NCBI GenBank assembly: GCA_041855735.1
Contig: JBHAEV010000032.1
Location: 1 to 27,312, forward strand
Source of the DNA: CALALP01 sp041855735
GTDB taxonomy: Bacteria > Bacillota > Clostridia > Lachnospirales > Lachnospiraceae
DNA: 27,312 nucleotides
Reading direction: 5' to 3'
Below, piece by piece: positions 16,807 to 24,531 of this stretch. A model generated the notes under the pieces. The model did not search any database. It had not been told where the DNA came from and saw only the letters and a program-made list of their open reading frames with translations. The position numbers were made by a program, and so were the translations under genes. How positions within the stretch are numbered: position 1 is the first letter of the stretch; each line of letters opens with the position of its first letter.

Positions 16807-19800
16807 CTTCTTCCTCCCCGATGATCAACTCCCATGCTTTTGCATTTTTCAGACTCGGCATATTGTGATATCGATAGCCCTTTGTTTTTTTATCGAACCC
16901 GCACACACTGAAATACGGGCAAAAATCGCATGCCGTTCTGCCTTTTCGGCTGCCGGGATACACACTTACATCCCCGTCTATCATCCGCCTGCCGATCTGA
17001 AGAATCTTTTTCTTCACAAAACTCTCCATTTTCCCGATCATCTCCCTGCTCGCCACAACGGAGGAACTCTCAACCACATTGCCGTCCTTAAGCGTAACCG
17101 GTATGACATTGCTCTTGCTCTCAATCTCCCGATCCAGATACCGGATGATATTCGGTTCGGAATTGACCACCCCGCTCGGACGAAGTGCCGACAAGGTTTC
17201 GTTTTGTACATATTCCCGCATTTCTTCGCTCGAAAGCATGCCCAAAACATCCCCCGCCTCGATGATCGGATCATCCAGATGCATATAAAAAAACGCCGCC
17301 GGTATGATTTCTTTTTTGTTTGTCACTTTCAATACCTCTTTCATTGCGCTGAGATAGAGGATCAGCTGCAATTGCTTTCCGTAATAAATCAGATCCGTTT
17401 CCCATTTTGTACTGCCGGTTTTGTAGTCGATGATTTTCAAAAGAATCGACTCTTCCATCTCCAAAATGTCCACACGATCAATCGCTCCGGTCAGGAGCAG
17501 TTTGTGCTCATTGTCCAGATCAAATTGCAGGGCATTCAATCCGTCCGAAACGCGAAATGTCTTTTCAAAGTATTCCGGTTTAAAATCGCCCTTTTCCAGT
17601 TGCCTGCCGAGTATGTACAATATCCGCTTCGCCATCCCGGCGATGCGATCCACCATGTGTCTGTTCTTTGAACTCTCCTCAAAAATCCCCTTTTCATCCT
17701 CCGACAAAATGCCCTGCAGACTTTTTTCAATCAGGTCAAAGCGCTCTGTTTCGGAAAGTTTTGTTATGTCCAGATTCTCTTTTTTTGCAAGCACAAAGCA
17801 TCGCTCAATGATTCCGTGCGCCAGGGTACCGATGTCCGCACTTTCAAAGCGGTATTCCGGATCTTCTTTCAACCCCAGTCCGTAGCGCAGGAAATGCTTG
17901 TACGGGCAGTCCACAAAATGATCCAGTCTTGTTGCACTCGCAATAATTTCCGACCCGTAGATTCGATCTGCCGCCTCTTTGCTGAGTCCGGTATCCGAAT
18001 AGCGAAAGGTTGCCGCCGTGATCAAATCCTTTGCCATGTTTACAAAAGGCAGCCACTTTGCCACCTCCCCCTCCTCTTCGTGATACTCCCGAAGTGCGAC
18101 AATCAGCCTCTCCTTGGCTTCCAGCCTGCTGTAAACCTCATGCACCGAATCCACATAGGAAATTTCCAGATCCGTGTACAGTTTCTGTACCTGCGAAAGC
18201 ACGCTCGCCTCCTTTAATGCATTATGGGCACGGTCTTTCCCGGCAAAGGTAATGAACAGCTTTTCCCTGGCCATGGTAAACATGAGATACAGATAGTATC
18301 GTTGAATGAAAATGTCTTCCTTCATGGTCGGGGAAAGCGATATCCCGAGCTTTGAAAGCGCTTCTTTATCCCGATCCGAAAGGATCGCATTCTGACTTTT
18401 TGCACTGATCAGAACGCCTTCATTGGCACCGACGATGAACAACACCTTGATGTCATCGAGTCGGGTGCGGATCAAATCCCCCAATACCACTTTATCGATG
18501 GAAGCCGGAATCATTCCCACACGGATTTCCGCAATTCCGGCATCAAAAATGCCGAGCAGATCCGACTTTTCCAGTTCCTCCTCCCGCAAAATCTCCGAAA
18601 TCTTTTGCAGCAATGAGATGACTTGCTCATAAATATCGGCATATTCCCGGGACTTCTTTCCGTTTTCACCTTCTTTTGCAGCAAACCCCTTCGCCATCTT
18701 TGCCATTTTCTCTTCCATGGAAAAAAAATCCAGCAGACGAATCACTTCCGAAATCACTGTATTTGCGTGAATGGTTGCCCCGGCGTACAATTTCCTGAGC
18801 GGTTCCAGTTCATTTACGATTTCATCCCGAAATGCCATAAGTTTTGCAAGGTCCGTCCCCGACAGTTCGTTCGGTATGTATTCCCATTTTGAAAGTATCT
18901 TTTTCTGCGAGCGGATTCCGCACGCTTTCATGTACAATTCCAGTTCCCACACCATTTCCTCGTCGGTATCGGGTCTGCATTTTAAGTACATCAAAAAATT
19001 CTCGTCATTCATGGCATTTGACATCAGCAAAAGTACGCTCCGGACAAACTCCACCAGGGGATTGTTGACGATTGCGATGTTTTCATCCACAAAGAGCGGA
19101 ATGCCGAGATTGCCCAGTCTTTTTTCCAAACCGTCCCTGTAATTGCTCAAGTCCCTCCCGACAATGGCGATATCCCGATATCTCATTCCGTCTTGTATCA
19201 GCTTCAGAATGTTTGAGGTGACAAAGCGAATCTCCGCATCGATGTCCGCCAGCCGGGTAATGGAAATCGCTTCCTCACAGGAGCAGGGCACAAAACGGTC
19301 AAATCTTAAAAAGTGCTTTTCCAAATGATTCAAAGCAGAATTCTGCAGATTGTTTTCCACAAAAATATCGCCGGAATGCTTCACACCGCCTCGCTTTGCC
19401 ATGTCCGTAATTTTTTGAATTGCCGTTTTGCTGAGCAGGAACAGATCCGAATCGTCCGCTTTCGCATACGCCTCCTCCAGGCTGTCACAATGCATTGTAA
19501 TCGTAACTTCCTTCGCCTGCTTTAAAAAGATTTCAATGATTCGAAGCTGAATCGGCGTAAACCCGGTAAATCCGTCCAGCACGATATGCGATTCGAAAAG
19601 CATCTTGCTGTGCGGCAGGACTTTGCACAGCAAATCCAAAACTTCCTCGGTCGTGATGAACCGGTCTTCGATGAATTTTTGGAATCCCTCATAAATCGCC
19701 GCCGTTTCCGAGAGCTTTGTTTTTAAATGCGCTCTCTTTATTTGCGTCAGCGCATCGCAAAGCACTCCCGGAGTGATGCCGTATTGGTAAAACTCGGAAA

Positions 19801-20167
19801 TGACGGAGTTCATATTGGAGATAAAGCCGGGTTTGTCCAGAAGTTTTTTATAATTCGTCAATTCCTCCTTCTTTGACAATGCGACTCGTTTTACGATCAA
19901 TGACTTTGCGATATCGTCAATCATCTCGGGATGTTCCATGCCCAACTCCTGAAACACACGATATGCCAGACGATTGAAACTGAGCACATCGATATTCATG
20001 GTGGCATGATTCGGATGCATATCCACTATCTTCTTCTGCGCGGTCATAGTGCTCTGCTCCGGAACGATGATGATATACCGATTGCCGCGATCGCCCCGGA
20101 TGCACTCCTCAAAGGCGGTTTCGGTCTTTTTGCTTACGGCGCTGCCGATGATGAATTTATAGGACAT
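16793..20167 (-). CDS. addB: ATP-dependent helicase/deoxyribonuclease subunit B (AddB)
   Basis: AddB is the Chi-recognition and second nuclease subunit of AddAB. The 1124 residues carry an inactivated helicase-like fold, a RecB-like nuclease with the conserved Asp-Tyr-Lys core in LLKIIDYKTGSTK, and Fe-S cluster cysteines: DCPYKHFLRYGLGLKE before the nuclease motif and ACDFCPYFSVCGF near the C terminus (C-x2-C-x5-C). The N-terminal P-loop position reads GSAVSKKT (residues 8-15) rather than GxxxxGK[ST], so Walker A is degenerate. The ATG at 20167 has GGAGG 4 nt upstream. The in-frame TTG at 20194 has no ribosome binding site. It overlaps addA by 14 bp. Confidence 0.95.
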   Translation of the reverse strand: MSYKFIIGSAVSKKTETAFEECIRGDRGNRYIIIVPEQSTMTAQKKIVDMHPNHATMNIDVLSFNRLAYRVFQELGMEHPEMIDDIAKSLIVKRVALSKKEELTNYKKLLDKPGFISNMNSVISEFYQYGITPGVLCDALTQIKRAHLKTKLSETAAIYEGFQKFIEDRFITTEEVLDLLCKVLPHSKMLFESHIVLDGFTGFTPIQLRIIEIFLKQAKEVTITMHCDSLEEAYAKADDSDLFLLSKTAIQKITDMAKRGGVKHSGDIFVENNLQNSALNHLEKHFLRFDRFVPCSCEEAISITRLADIDAEIRFVTSNILKLIQDGMRYRDIAIVGRDLSNYRDGLEKRLGNLGIPLFVDENIAIVNNPLVEFVRSVLLLMSNAMNDENFLMYLKCRPDTDEEMVWELELYMKACGIRSQKKILSKWEYIPNELSGTDLAKLMAFRDEIVNELEPLRKLYAGATIHANTVISEVIRLLDFFSMEEKMAKMAKGFAAKEGENGKKSREYADIYEQVISLLQKISEILREEELEKSDLLGIFDAGIAEIRVGMIPASIDKVVLGDLIRTRLDDIKVLFIVGANEGVLISAKSQNAILSDRDKEALSKLGISLSPTMKEDIFIQRYYLYLMFTMAREKLFITFAGKDRAHNALKEASVLSQVQKLYTDLEISYVDSVHEVYSRLEAKERLIVALREYHEEEGEVAKWLPFVNMAKDLITAATFRYSDTGLSKEAADRIYGSEIIASATRLDHFVDCPYKHFLRYGLGLKEDPEYRFESADIGTLAHGIIERCFVLAKKENLDITKLSETERFDLIEKSLQGILSEDEKGIFEESSKNRHMVDRIAGMAKRILYILGRQLEKGDFKPEYFEKTFRVSDGLNALQFDLDNEHKLLLTGAIDRVDILEMEESILLKIIDYKTGSTKWETDLIYYGKQLQLILYLSAMKEVLKVTNKKEIIPAAFFYMHLDDPIIEAGDVLGMLSSEEMREYVQNETLSALRPSGVVNSEPNIIRYLDREIESKSNVIPVTLKDGNVVESSSVVASREMIGKMESFVKKKILQIGRRMIDGDVSVYPGSRKGRTACDFCPYFSVCGFDKKTKGYRYHNMPSLKNAKAWELIIGEEEDAVE

Positions 20168-20205
20168 ATTTCCTCCGATTTCGGGATTTTTCAATTGCTG
20201 ATCCT

Positions 20206-20214
20206 AGTATAGCA
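20206..20214 (-). promoter_or_regulatory. extended -10 promoter of addBA
   Basis: On the minus strand TGC-TATACT forms an extended -10 element (TGn plus TATACT at 20206-20211), about 40 nt before the addB ATG. The hexamer 17 nt upstream, CAAAAG, is a poor -35, as expected when an extended -10 compensates. No hairpin or regulator site is obvious between it and the gene. Confidence 0.55.
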
Positions 20215-20259
20215 CAGTTTCCGGTATTCTTTTTGAAAAATTGTGCCCGGGTCATGCGA

Positions 20260-20355
20260 TCACTCCAATAAGGCAACTACCCGGCCGTACGGCCAAGCGG
20301 TTGCCTCCAAAAATGCATTCACACAATTCTGTTTTTCTATGCTCACTTTTTTCAT
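20260..20355 (-). CDS. possible 31-residue peptide overlapping a hairpin
   Basis: Between the wall protein stop and the addB promoter, an ATG at 20355 opens a 31-codon frame (starts MKKVSIEKQNCVNAF, ends RVVALLE) that stops with TGA at 20260. No good Shine-Dalgarno precedes it (GGAAAACGGG only). Its second half overlaps a hairpin: GGCAAC/GTTGCC arms (20271-20306) around a GGCC-GTAC-GGCC palindrome (20283-20294). It may be a real small peptide, or the open frame may be chance and the hairpin the functional element. Confidence 0.25.
   Translation of the reverse strand: MKKVSIEKQNCVNAFLEATAWPYGRVVALLE
20271..20306 (-). other. GC-rich inverted repeat / hairpin
   Basis: Arms AGGCAAC (20271-20277) and GTTGCCT (20300-20306) enclose the perfect 12-bp palindrome GGCCGTACGGCC (20283-20294). 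The element is GC-rich in an AT-rich spacer. It lacks a T tract on either side, so it is not a normal terminator, though it could block 3' exonucleases or be a transcription-factor site. Confidence 0.6.
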
Positions 20356-20386
20356 TTTCGACCCGTTTTCCAAGGGATTTCGGATC

Positions 20387-22141
20387 TTAGCGGGTATGTG
20401 TTACCCTTAATGTCTTATATCCGTCGATTTTTATCTCGATGGTGTTTTCACCGTCTTGAAATGCGCTGTCTTTGAATTCGAGCGCCGACTGATATGGCAA
20501 ATTGCTGTAATTGCCCCAATGACGGTTGTATTCATTGTCATTTCGCATTCTGTAATTGTATGTGTACGGAATATCGTTTATCTTCACACTGTATGCGATC
20601 CCCACACTGCGCAACGGCGTAATGGTTTCAATGAACACTTTTGTCGCATCGCTTGGAACAAATTGTAAAATAACCGTTCTGGTGGAATACGGCCGATAAT
20701 CCCGTACCGTTTCCACCTGCGGTACATCGTTTCCCGTTTCCTCCACTCCGTCAAGCGCATTCGTCGCTTCTCTCAGCGCTCTTGCGGCCTCCTCTATGTT
20801 TTCCGGAGAATCCTCATTTGCCAGCTTATCTTTTGCGGCTCTCAGAGAATCATTGAACGCATTCTTCGGTGCTGCACCTGCATTTAAATACCTGTAATTT
20901 GTCTTTACGCTCTCCGCCTCCGCTATGGTTGTTTCCAAAACCGACTTGGAGGTATCCAGTATTTCGGCATTGTCCGCCAGCTCGTTTATGGAACGGATTC
21001 CGGTTTCCTTTGCCGTAAGCACATTTTCCTTCGTCCGGGACGACAATACTTCATTCTTTGTACGGATCGCCAGACTTTCAATCCCGCTTTTGGCAGATGT
21101 TTTCTGATTCTCATTCAGTTTGTTAAGCATCTCTATCCTTGATAAACCGGCGGTTGAGGCATCCTCTATTTCCGTGAGCGCCGTCAATTTCGACTCTGCC
21201 GCTTCTTTGGCACTTCTCTCATCGATGTTCGCTCTTTCGGCTTCTTCCAGTGCTCTTCTTGCATCCTCCAGCGCCCTTTTTGCCTCTCTCTCGGCTTCTT
21301 CCGCCAGTCTCCTTGCTTCTTCCGCCAGCCTTGCCGCTTCATTCGCTCCGGCAATATCCGTCCTTGCATTCTCGACTGCTTTCTCCGCCTCCATTCGGGC
21401 GGTTTCTGCCGCCTTTGCATCTTCCTCGGCTCTGGCAACATCCGCCCTTGCATTTTCCAGTTCCCTGTTGAGAATCTTCACGACTTCATCGGAGGCAGCA
21501 TTTGGATCGTTTTTCGTCGACGGATTCGCATTGCTTGCGCTTGCGGTATTCGTATCGCTTTTTTTCGCAGAATCGGCATTGCTTTTTGTCGCAAGGATCG
21601 TACTGCTTCTGCCGGATCCTCCACCCGATCCGCCGGAAACTCTTTTAACCGTTGTAAGACCGGTGTTATTTTTCTTAGTGATGATTCCCGTTTGAGCCGA
21701 ATACTGAGCCACTCCGTTTAGAGTCCACTGTCCATGTTCGTTTACCGTATATCCGTCCGGTGTCGTCCCCCCGTGCATCATGCGCCCCTCACTGGCACCC
21801 GAAGCATTGTCGAAGTAATAGCTGTAACCGTCGATCCGCTGCCATCCTGTCAGCATTTTTCCAAGACTGTCCCCGTCCACGGTGTTTAAAAAATACCAGC
21901 TTCCATCCGCCGTTTGCAACCATCCTGTTTTAAGCGTAGCGTCCTCCGGATTTAAGTAATACCATCCGCTTTCCGTTCTGATCCATCCGGTATGAGCCGT
22001 TTGAGAATCCGTATAATACTTCCACGAATTTGCCACCTTCTGCCATCCCGTTTTTACGGTGGCAAATGTCGGAACGGACGATACCAGTAACAATAAGGAT
22101 ACCCCCGTCAAAGTTCTTCTGAAAAAAGCACTTCTTTTCAT
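20387..22141 (-). CDS. secreted wall-binding coiled-coil surface protein
   Basis: This 584-residue exported protein has a signal peptide at residues 1-27 (KRSAFFRR, hydrophobic LTGVSLLLLV, cleavage likely after PTFA). Residues 28-140 hold about four choline/glucan-binding-type wall repeats (TGWQKVANSWKYY, TGWIRTESGWYYL, TGWLQTADGSWYFL, TGWQRIDGYSYYF). A GGSGGGSGRSS linker is followed by a low-complexity Ser/Asn/Lys stretch (180-216), an Ala/Glu/Arg coiled coil (about 217-325), a GA/FIVAR-like helical region (325-466, including NENQKTSAKSGIESLA) and a C-terminal beta domain ending DGENTIEIKIDGYKTLRV. That ending resembles hemoblobin-interacting (DUF1533) domains. There is no LPXTG, so anchoring is probably through the repeats. 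It is likely an adhesin or host-ligand binder, but the ligand is unknown. Its ATG lacks an adjacent ribosome binding site (see the leader frame). Confidence 0.85.
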   Translation of the reverse strand: MKRSAFFRRTLTGVSLLLLVSSVPTFATVKTGWQKVANSWKYYTDSQTAHTGWIRTESGWYYLNPEDATLKTGWLQTADGSWYFLNTVDGDSLGKMLTGWQRIDGYSYYFDNASGASEGRMMHGGTTPDGYTVNEHGQWTLNGVAQYSAQTGIITKKNNTGLTTVKRVSGGSGGGSGRSSTILATKSNADSAKKSDTNTASASNANPSTKNDPNAASDEVVKILNRELENARADVARAEEDAKAAETARMEAEKAVENARTDIAGANEAARLAEEARRLAEEAEREAKRALEDARRALEEAERANIDERSAKEAAESKLTALTEIEDASTAGLSRIEMLNKLNENQKTSAKSGIESLAIRTKNEVLSSRTKENVLTAKETGIRSINELADNAEILDTSKSVLETTIAEAESVKTNYRYLNAGAAPKNAFNDSLRAAKDKLANEDSPENIEEAARALREATNALDGVEETGNDVPQVETVRDYRPYSTRTVILQFVPSDATKVFIETITPLRSVGIAYSVKINDIPYTYNYRMRNDNEYNRHWGNYSNLPYQSALEFKDSAFQDGENTIEIKIDGYKTLRVTHTR

Positions 22142-22143
22142 AA

Positions 22144-22193
22144 CTATACTGTATACGCACCGGAATACTTCGGTCCGAAATACATACTCCTTT
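22144..22193 (-). promoter_or_regulatory. possible 13-codon leader frame with the only nearby Shine-Dalgarno
   Basis: The only strong Shine-Dalgarno upstream of the wall protein (AAAGGAG, 22187-22193) is 45 nt before its ATG. It sits 1 nt before an ATG at 22185 that opens a short frame (MYFGPKYSGAYTV) ending with TAG at 22144-22146, two bases before the gene's ATG (TAG-TT-ATG). Re-initiation coupling is plausible. The 1-nt SD spacing is poor, so the leader frame itself may be weakly translated. Confidence 0.4.
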
Positions 22194-22210
22194 CTTTATC
22201 TTTTTTGATC

Positions 22211-22227
22211 TGTGATTATTTGTCACA
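22211..22227. promoter_or_regulatory. operator-like palindrome TGTGA-N7-TCACA
   Basis: This perfect 5-bp inverted repeat around TTATTTG is 70-86 bp upstream of the wall protein start. It resembles Crp/Fnr-family half-sites, but those usually have a 6-nt spacer. A second palindrome, TTAGTT-N6-AACTAA, is at 22298-22315. I could not place a confident promoter between them. Confidence 0.3.
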
Positions 22228-22439
22228 ATCCACTCCGTTTATTGAGATGCATTCATTGCGTTGATCTACTTCCGTAAAACCTCAAACCAATGTAATTTTA
22301 GTTCGGTTCAACTAACAACATTTACAATCCTAAGACAATTCAAAATATGAAGTCAATATTTACTCCTGTACTTTTCAAAAAACATTATGTCATTTTTTCT
22401 GTTTTATTAATATTTTTGAATTTACATTCAATTTATTAT
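22228..22439. other. AT-rich spacer, no gene seen
   Basis: About 210 bp upstream of the wall protein gene contain no credible coding frame. The stretch is AT-rich and becomes strongly so after 22380. The palindrome at 22298-22315 is the only structure noticed. It probably holds the promoter of the wall protein and the boundary between core chromosome and the accessory region to the right. Confidence 0.5.
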
Positions 22440-22745
22440 TGAGTTTTCAAAACTCTCCCTTGAAGCGACTCGAGGCGAACACAACGATATGAGATAACTT
22501 CCGGGAACAGTACTCATCCAAACATACCGGGCAAGACCACCATTGGCATTCATGCAGACATCGCACCATACGTGACCGTGAGGTTTGGTCATGCTCTGGC
22601 ACTGTAATCCATCTCCTATTCTTCTACAAAAGAAAAACAAGTGGGAGGTTTTTGTTTACCTCTCACTTGTTTGTGATACCCCATGCCGCATTCGTGGCAT
22701 TTGGAACGCCAATCGTACAGGTTTCTTTTCTCTTGCCCTAATAAA
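22440..22745 (-). pseudogene. unassigned coding debris with zinc-ribbon-like fragments
   Basis: Two short minus-strand frames look like remnants rather than genes. The first (about 22740 to 22617) reads WRSKCHECGMGYHKQVRGK and later a third Cys, resembling a zinc ribbon. The second (about 22620 to 22447) reads VRCLHECQWWSCPVCLDEYC in one frame and HVWCDVCMNANGG in the overlapping one. Neither has a plausible start plus ribosome binding site and full length. The GC content is higher than the surroundings. A degenerate insertion sequence or mobile gene is the best guess; I do not recognise the family. A palindrome GAGTTTTCAAAACTC lies at 22440-22454. Confidence 0.35.
22636..22671 (-). terminator. 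strong Rho-independent terminator
   Basis: A 14-bp stem (22636-22649 with 22658-22671, one G-U wobble) with an 8-nt loop is followed on the minus strand by TTTTTCTTTT. It is nearly ideal for termination of leftward transcription coming from the ATPase side. It overlaps the 3' end of the zinc-ribbon-like fragment. Confidence 0.75.
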
Positions 22746-22784
22746 AGGCCTCCTATGATTTTTTATTTTATCATAGAAGACCTT
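22745..22784 (-). terminator. second terminator hairpin
   Basis: A 15-bp stem (22745-22759 with 22770-22784) is fully paired only in minus-strand RNA, where two positions become G-U wobbles. It has a 10-nt A/T loop and is followed by TTTTATTAG. This favours function in leftward transcripts and lies about 240 bp after the ATPase stop. Confidence 0.6.
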
Positions 22785-22822
22785 CTGCGATAAGCTATTT
22801 ACAGAAAAAGTTTCACATGCTC

Positions 22823-22963
22823 AGATCACGGTTCCTGCGGTGAGACCTTGATACAAAATTACATGAAAATATTATTTATCCAACTTATTCGATCTTCAGA
22901 TCATCACATGGATAACTTCAGAGATTAGTATATATAAAATGTCTCCAAAGGGATACCGTGATC
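22823..22963. repeat. 141-bp segment with 10-bp inverted terminal repeats (MITE-like?)
   Basis: AGATCACGGT (22823-22832) and its exact complement ACCGTGATCT (22954-22963) bound an AT-rich, non-coding 141-bp segment. Similarity continues inward imperfectly (CCTGCGGTGAGACC versus CCCTTTGGAGACA), as in terminal inverted repeats of a miniature transposable element. No clear target-site duplication is visible. The segment lies in the 3' flank of the ATPase gene. Confidence 0.4.
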
Positions 22964-23025
22964 TAAACAAAAATACCTAATCAATGTATCTGACTTTGTT
23001 ATTAGCACAAAGAGAGAATGTCGAT

Positions 23026-24315
23026 TTAATAATCCAGACTATCTTCATTCAGTAAAAAATCAAATAATCCCATAATCGTTATGCCTTGATCATTTCTCCA
23101 TACCGGAGTATTCCCACCGGTAATTATTATTTTCTTAAAAGAGTCAGGTATTTTAATAAGTGATGTTTGTTCCTGTTCAACCTTTGCCTGATTTGGCAGT
23201 GAATATGCAGACTGGATATAATATCGCTTGCTGCCTTGATTAACTACAAAATCTACTTCTAATTGTTTACGCACTTTTTTGCCATCTTCATCAATTCGGA
23301 TTTCAACTACACCTACATCTATTTTGTAACCTCTGTAAATCAATTCATTGTATATTGCATTTTCCATCAAATGTGTCTCTTCAAATTGACGAAAATTTAA
23401 AAGAGCATTTCGGAGTCCTAAATCCGTATAATAGTATTTTGATGGTGTGCCTATATATTTACGCCCTTTAATATCATATCTTTCACCCTTTTGTATAACA
23501 AAGCTTTCCGTGAGATATCTTAAATAATTAGATATCGTAGGCATTGAAATGGTCTTGTCACCATTACTGTTAAATGTATCCGATATTTTTTGAGCATTCG
23601 TCAAAGAACCAATAGCTGAAGCTATAACCTTCATCAGTATTTCCATTCTGGAAGCATCTCGAATGTCATATCTTTCGACGATATCTCTAACATAAATTCC
23701 GGAGTTTAATCTCTCAAGATATGCTTCTTTAGATTCATTATCAGGCTCTGCCAGGATATGAGGCAGCCCTCCATAAAATAAATACTCTTGCCATGCATCA
23801 AACTTATCCTTCCCGGATGCAGGAAAGTATTCCGAAAACGCCAACGGTGCGATATGTATTTCATCACCACGTCCCCGGAATTCGGTTAGAATATCGGAAG
23901 ATAAAAACTTAGAATTGCTTCCTGTAATGTATACATCAATATTCTTCTTTCTAAGCAAGCCGTTTAAGACTCCATAAAGTCTGATCGGAACATCCGGTTT
24001 TTTTATTTCTTCCTTAGAAATCGCATATTGTGCCTCATCGATAAATACATAATATTGCTTCTTGGAATCGGTTATTCTGCCTTTGATGTACTCAGATAGT
24101 TTTTGGGGCTCGCAGCATTCTATATAATCATCATCATCTAACGGAACAGATATAATGCAATCCTTAGATACACCTTCTTTAATGAGATAATCATAGTACA
24201 AATTGAAAAGTAAATATGACTTACCACATCTTCTGATTCCGGTAATAACCTTGATCAATCCATTGTTTCTTTTACTTATAAGCCTTTTAAGATAAATATC
24301 TCTTTTTATCTCCAT
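23026..24315 (-). CDS. AAA ATPase with DUF4143 domain (COG1373 family)
   Basis: This 429-residue cytoplasmic protein has an N-terminal AAA domain with Walker A GIRRCGKS (26-33), Walker B YYVFIDEA (88-95) and a sensor-like ITGSNSKFLSSDI followed by the family-typical FRGRGDEIHIAPLAFSEYF and YGGLPHIL. A winged-helix segment follows (around SNYLRYLTESFVIQKGERYDIKGRKY), then a C-terminal DUF4143 restriction-endonuclease-like fold (KQLEVDFVVNQGSKRYYIQSAYSL). The family is common, often in mobile or variable regions, with no agreed function. The ATG at 24315 is preferred because AGGAG is 6 nt upstream. The ATG at 24321 directly abuts it. The gene is AT-rich compared with the operon genes and has its own promoter, consistent with horizontal acquisition. 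Confidence 0.9.
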   Translation of the reverse strand: MEIKRDIYLKRLISKRNNGLIKVITGIRRCGKSYLLFNLYYDYLIKEGVSKDCIISVPLDDDDYIECCEPQKLSEYIKGRITDSKKQYYVFIDEAQYAISKEEIKKPDVPIRLYGVLNGLLRKKNIDVYITGSNSKFLSSDILTEFRGRGDEIHIAPLAFSEYFPASGKDKFDAWQEYLFYGGLPHILAEPDNESKEAYLERLNSGIYVRDIVERYDIRDASRMEILMKVIASAIGSLTNAQKISDTFNSNGDKTISMPTISNYLRYLTESFVIQKGERYDIKGRKYIGTPSKYYYTDLGLRNALLNFRQFEETHLMENAIYNELIYRGYKIDVGVVEIRIDEDGKKVRKQLEVDFVVNQGSKRYYIQSAYSLPNQAKVEQEQTSLIKIPDSFKKIIITGGNTPVWRNDQGITIMGLFDFLLNEDSLDY

Positions 24316-24361
24316 AAGCATCTCCTATTTTAATTTATTGGCATTATTACCATTTTTTTAA

Positions 24362-24390
24362 AGTATACTGGACAATGGATGTTTTCACAA
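24362..24390 (-). promoter_or_regulatory. promoter of the AAA ATPase gene
   Basis: On the minus strand, -35 TTGTGA (24385-24390), a 17-nt spacer and -10 TATACT (24362-24367) precede the ATPase ATG by about 47 nt. The promoter sits between the group II intron remnant and the gene, so the ATPase appears independently transcribed. Confidence 0.65.
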
Positions 24391-24460
24391 GCTATATTTT
24401 TGAAAATCGGTAATTGTACCACTAATGGATATACCGGTGCGGTGAAACCGACAGTCCGGG

Positions 24461-24531
24461 ATCGAGTAGGAGGGGGTGATTAGCCCCCGTCCTCTCACAC
24501 CACCGTGCGTACCGTTCGGTACACGGCGGTT
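24461..24531 (-). ncRNA. group II intron 3' end: domains V and VI
   Basis: On the minus strand, 24530-24499 fold as domain V: a 9-bp lower helix (ACCGCCGTG with CACGGTGGT, one G-U), the 2-nt bulge CG, a 4-bp upper helix TACC/GGTA and a GAAC loop. Domain VI follows: GGGGG/CCCCC apical stem with a 7-nt loop, lower pairs GGA/TCC and GAG/CTC, and a single bulged A (base 24467) 7 nt from the 3' end. The intron ends in GAT at 24461, satisfying the AY rule. All catalytic 3' elements seem intact, but the 5' domains are missing from this window. Confidence 0.88.

Noticed and set aside
14113..16824. A 903-codon open frame on the plus strand opposite addA
   Set aside because: It has no recognisable domain, is rich in Phe, His, Arg and Ile as expected for an antisense shadow, and lies entirely over the unmistakable AddA helicase/nuclease.
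20226..20386. Possible c-di-GMP or other riboswitch before addB
   Set aside because: The GGCAAC/GTTGCC hairpin lacks the conserved loop motifs of known classes, and it lies upstream of the addB promoter rather than in its leader.
21120..21695. Plus-strand Ala/Ser-rich 191-codon frame inside the wall protein gene
   Set aside because: It is the complement of the Ala/Glu/Arg coiled-coil codons; the repetitive codon pattern alone keeps the frame open.
22428..22640. 70-codon minus-strand frame with a TAG-preceded start
   Set aside because: It does not resemble a protein I know, overlaps a better Cys-rich frame and a terminator, and is described as debris instead.
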